In this document: in pieces, positions 26,517-26,753 of the stretch | How positions within the stretch are numbered: the first letter of the stretch is position 1 | Layout of the letters: every line of letters starts with the position of its first letter | DNA from: Verrucomicrobiota bacterium | GTDB taxonomy: Bacteria; Verrucomicrobiota; Verrucomicrobiia; Opitutales; Opitutaceae | NCBI GenBank assembly: GCA_023391285.1 | Contig: JAEWBF010000042.1 | Coordinates: forward strand, 1 to 26,753 | DNA: 26,753 nucleotides | Direction of reading: 5' to 3' | Position numbers and translations under genes: made by a program | Notes under the pieces: model-generated | Database searches by the model: none | Told to the model about the DNA's origin: nothing | What the model saw: only the letters and a program-made list of their open reading frames with translations

Positions 26517-26753
26517 GCGGAAGCGGAAGTTGCGGTTCGCGAGTGGGCGAAGAGGTTGCGAGTGTGCAAGCTGAGCGTGGTCGGGCGTGGACGGGTTTAG
26601 CGATCGTGTTGCTGGTCGTGCTGCTGCCGTTGGCGGGGGCGGCGTTGGCGGGGCGTGATGTCGCGCGGGTGTTCGAATTTCCACCGCGACTCGAGATTGC
26701 GTTGTCGTATGCGACCTTCTCCTGGGCGGCGGCGGTGGCGGTGGGTGCGGCGG
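26492..26753 (+). CDS. Partial membrane protein, cut by the window end
   Basis: An open frame begins at ATG 26492, 25 nt inside the end of the DUF3307-like gene, and runs off the window without a stop (87 codons). The N-terminal 30 residues are hydrophilic (MVGEVRELSG...VQAERGRAW). A transmembrane helix follows (TGLAIVLLVVLLPLAGAALAG), then RDVARVFEFPPRLEIALSY and the start of a second hydrophobic segment (WAAAVAVGAA). Codon use (G/C at third positions) matches neighbouring genes. I do not recognise the family. Overlap with the upstream gene suggests it is the third member of the SatD-like operon. GTG codons downstream are alternative starts. Confidence 0.6.
   Translation, partial: MVGEVRELSGSGSCGSRVGEEVASVQAERGRAWTGLAIVLLVVLLPLAGAALAGRDVARVFEFPPRLEIALSYATFSWAAAVAVGAA

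Overview
The window is GC-rich, gene-dense bacterial chromosome. It most likely comes from a Verrucomicrobiota member of the Opitutaceae type. This rests on a very large TonB-dependent receptor with the LSPFEV-type N-terminus common in that family, a pseudopilin cassette resembling the verrucomicrobial 'Verru_Chthon' type, and weak or absent Shine-Dalgarno sequences at many starts. It is inferred from protein character, with no database search. There is no rRNA, CRISPR array or insertion sequence; one tRNA is present.

Layout. (1) 111-4548, + strand: six tightly overlapping genes, each starting with a prepilin-like N-terminus, in an order that mimics gspG-(extra)-H-I-J-K of type II secretion. 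(2) 4610-4684: elongator-type tRNA with a CAT anticodon. (3) 4767-11408, - strand: a 3.7 kb TonB-dependent receptor gene broken by one frameshift, then a membrane histidine kinase with an unusual array of OB-fold-like sensor repeats, then its NarL-type response regulator. (4) 11683-14256, + strand: a Ski2-like DExH helicase with a DUF3516-like C-terminus, convergent with a MidA-family methyltransferase (14376-15365, -). (5) 15466-17801, + strand: a C-terminal processing protease overlapping tsaD. (6) 17828-20395, - strand: a Ser/Thr kinase gene followed by rpoN (sigma-54). (7) 20482-23788: housekeeping genes for an A-type Fe-S carrier, UbiE/MenG, an HU/IHF protein, HisS and cytidine deaminase. 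(8) 23826-26753: kbl (-) diverging from a SatD-like gene, a DUF3307-like membrane protein gene and a further membrane protein gene cut by the window end.

The region most worth attention is the last one. The SatD-like protein carries a motif series that I read as a class III nucleotide-cyclase-like palm domain fused to a C-terminal helix-turn-helix. It is translationally coupled to a multi-pass membrane protein. Three copies of a roughly 19-bp operator-like repeat, spaced exactly 29 bp apart, lie directly upstream. Together these suggest an autoregulated membrane-linked nucleotide signalling unit, which is a hypothesis. Other notable points are REP-like GTAG-hairpins that supply the stop codons of flanking genes, the receptor frameshift, and a probable leaderless promoter for the Fe-S carrier gene.
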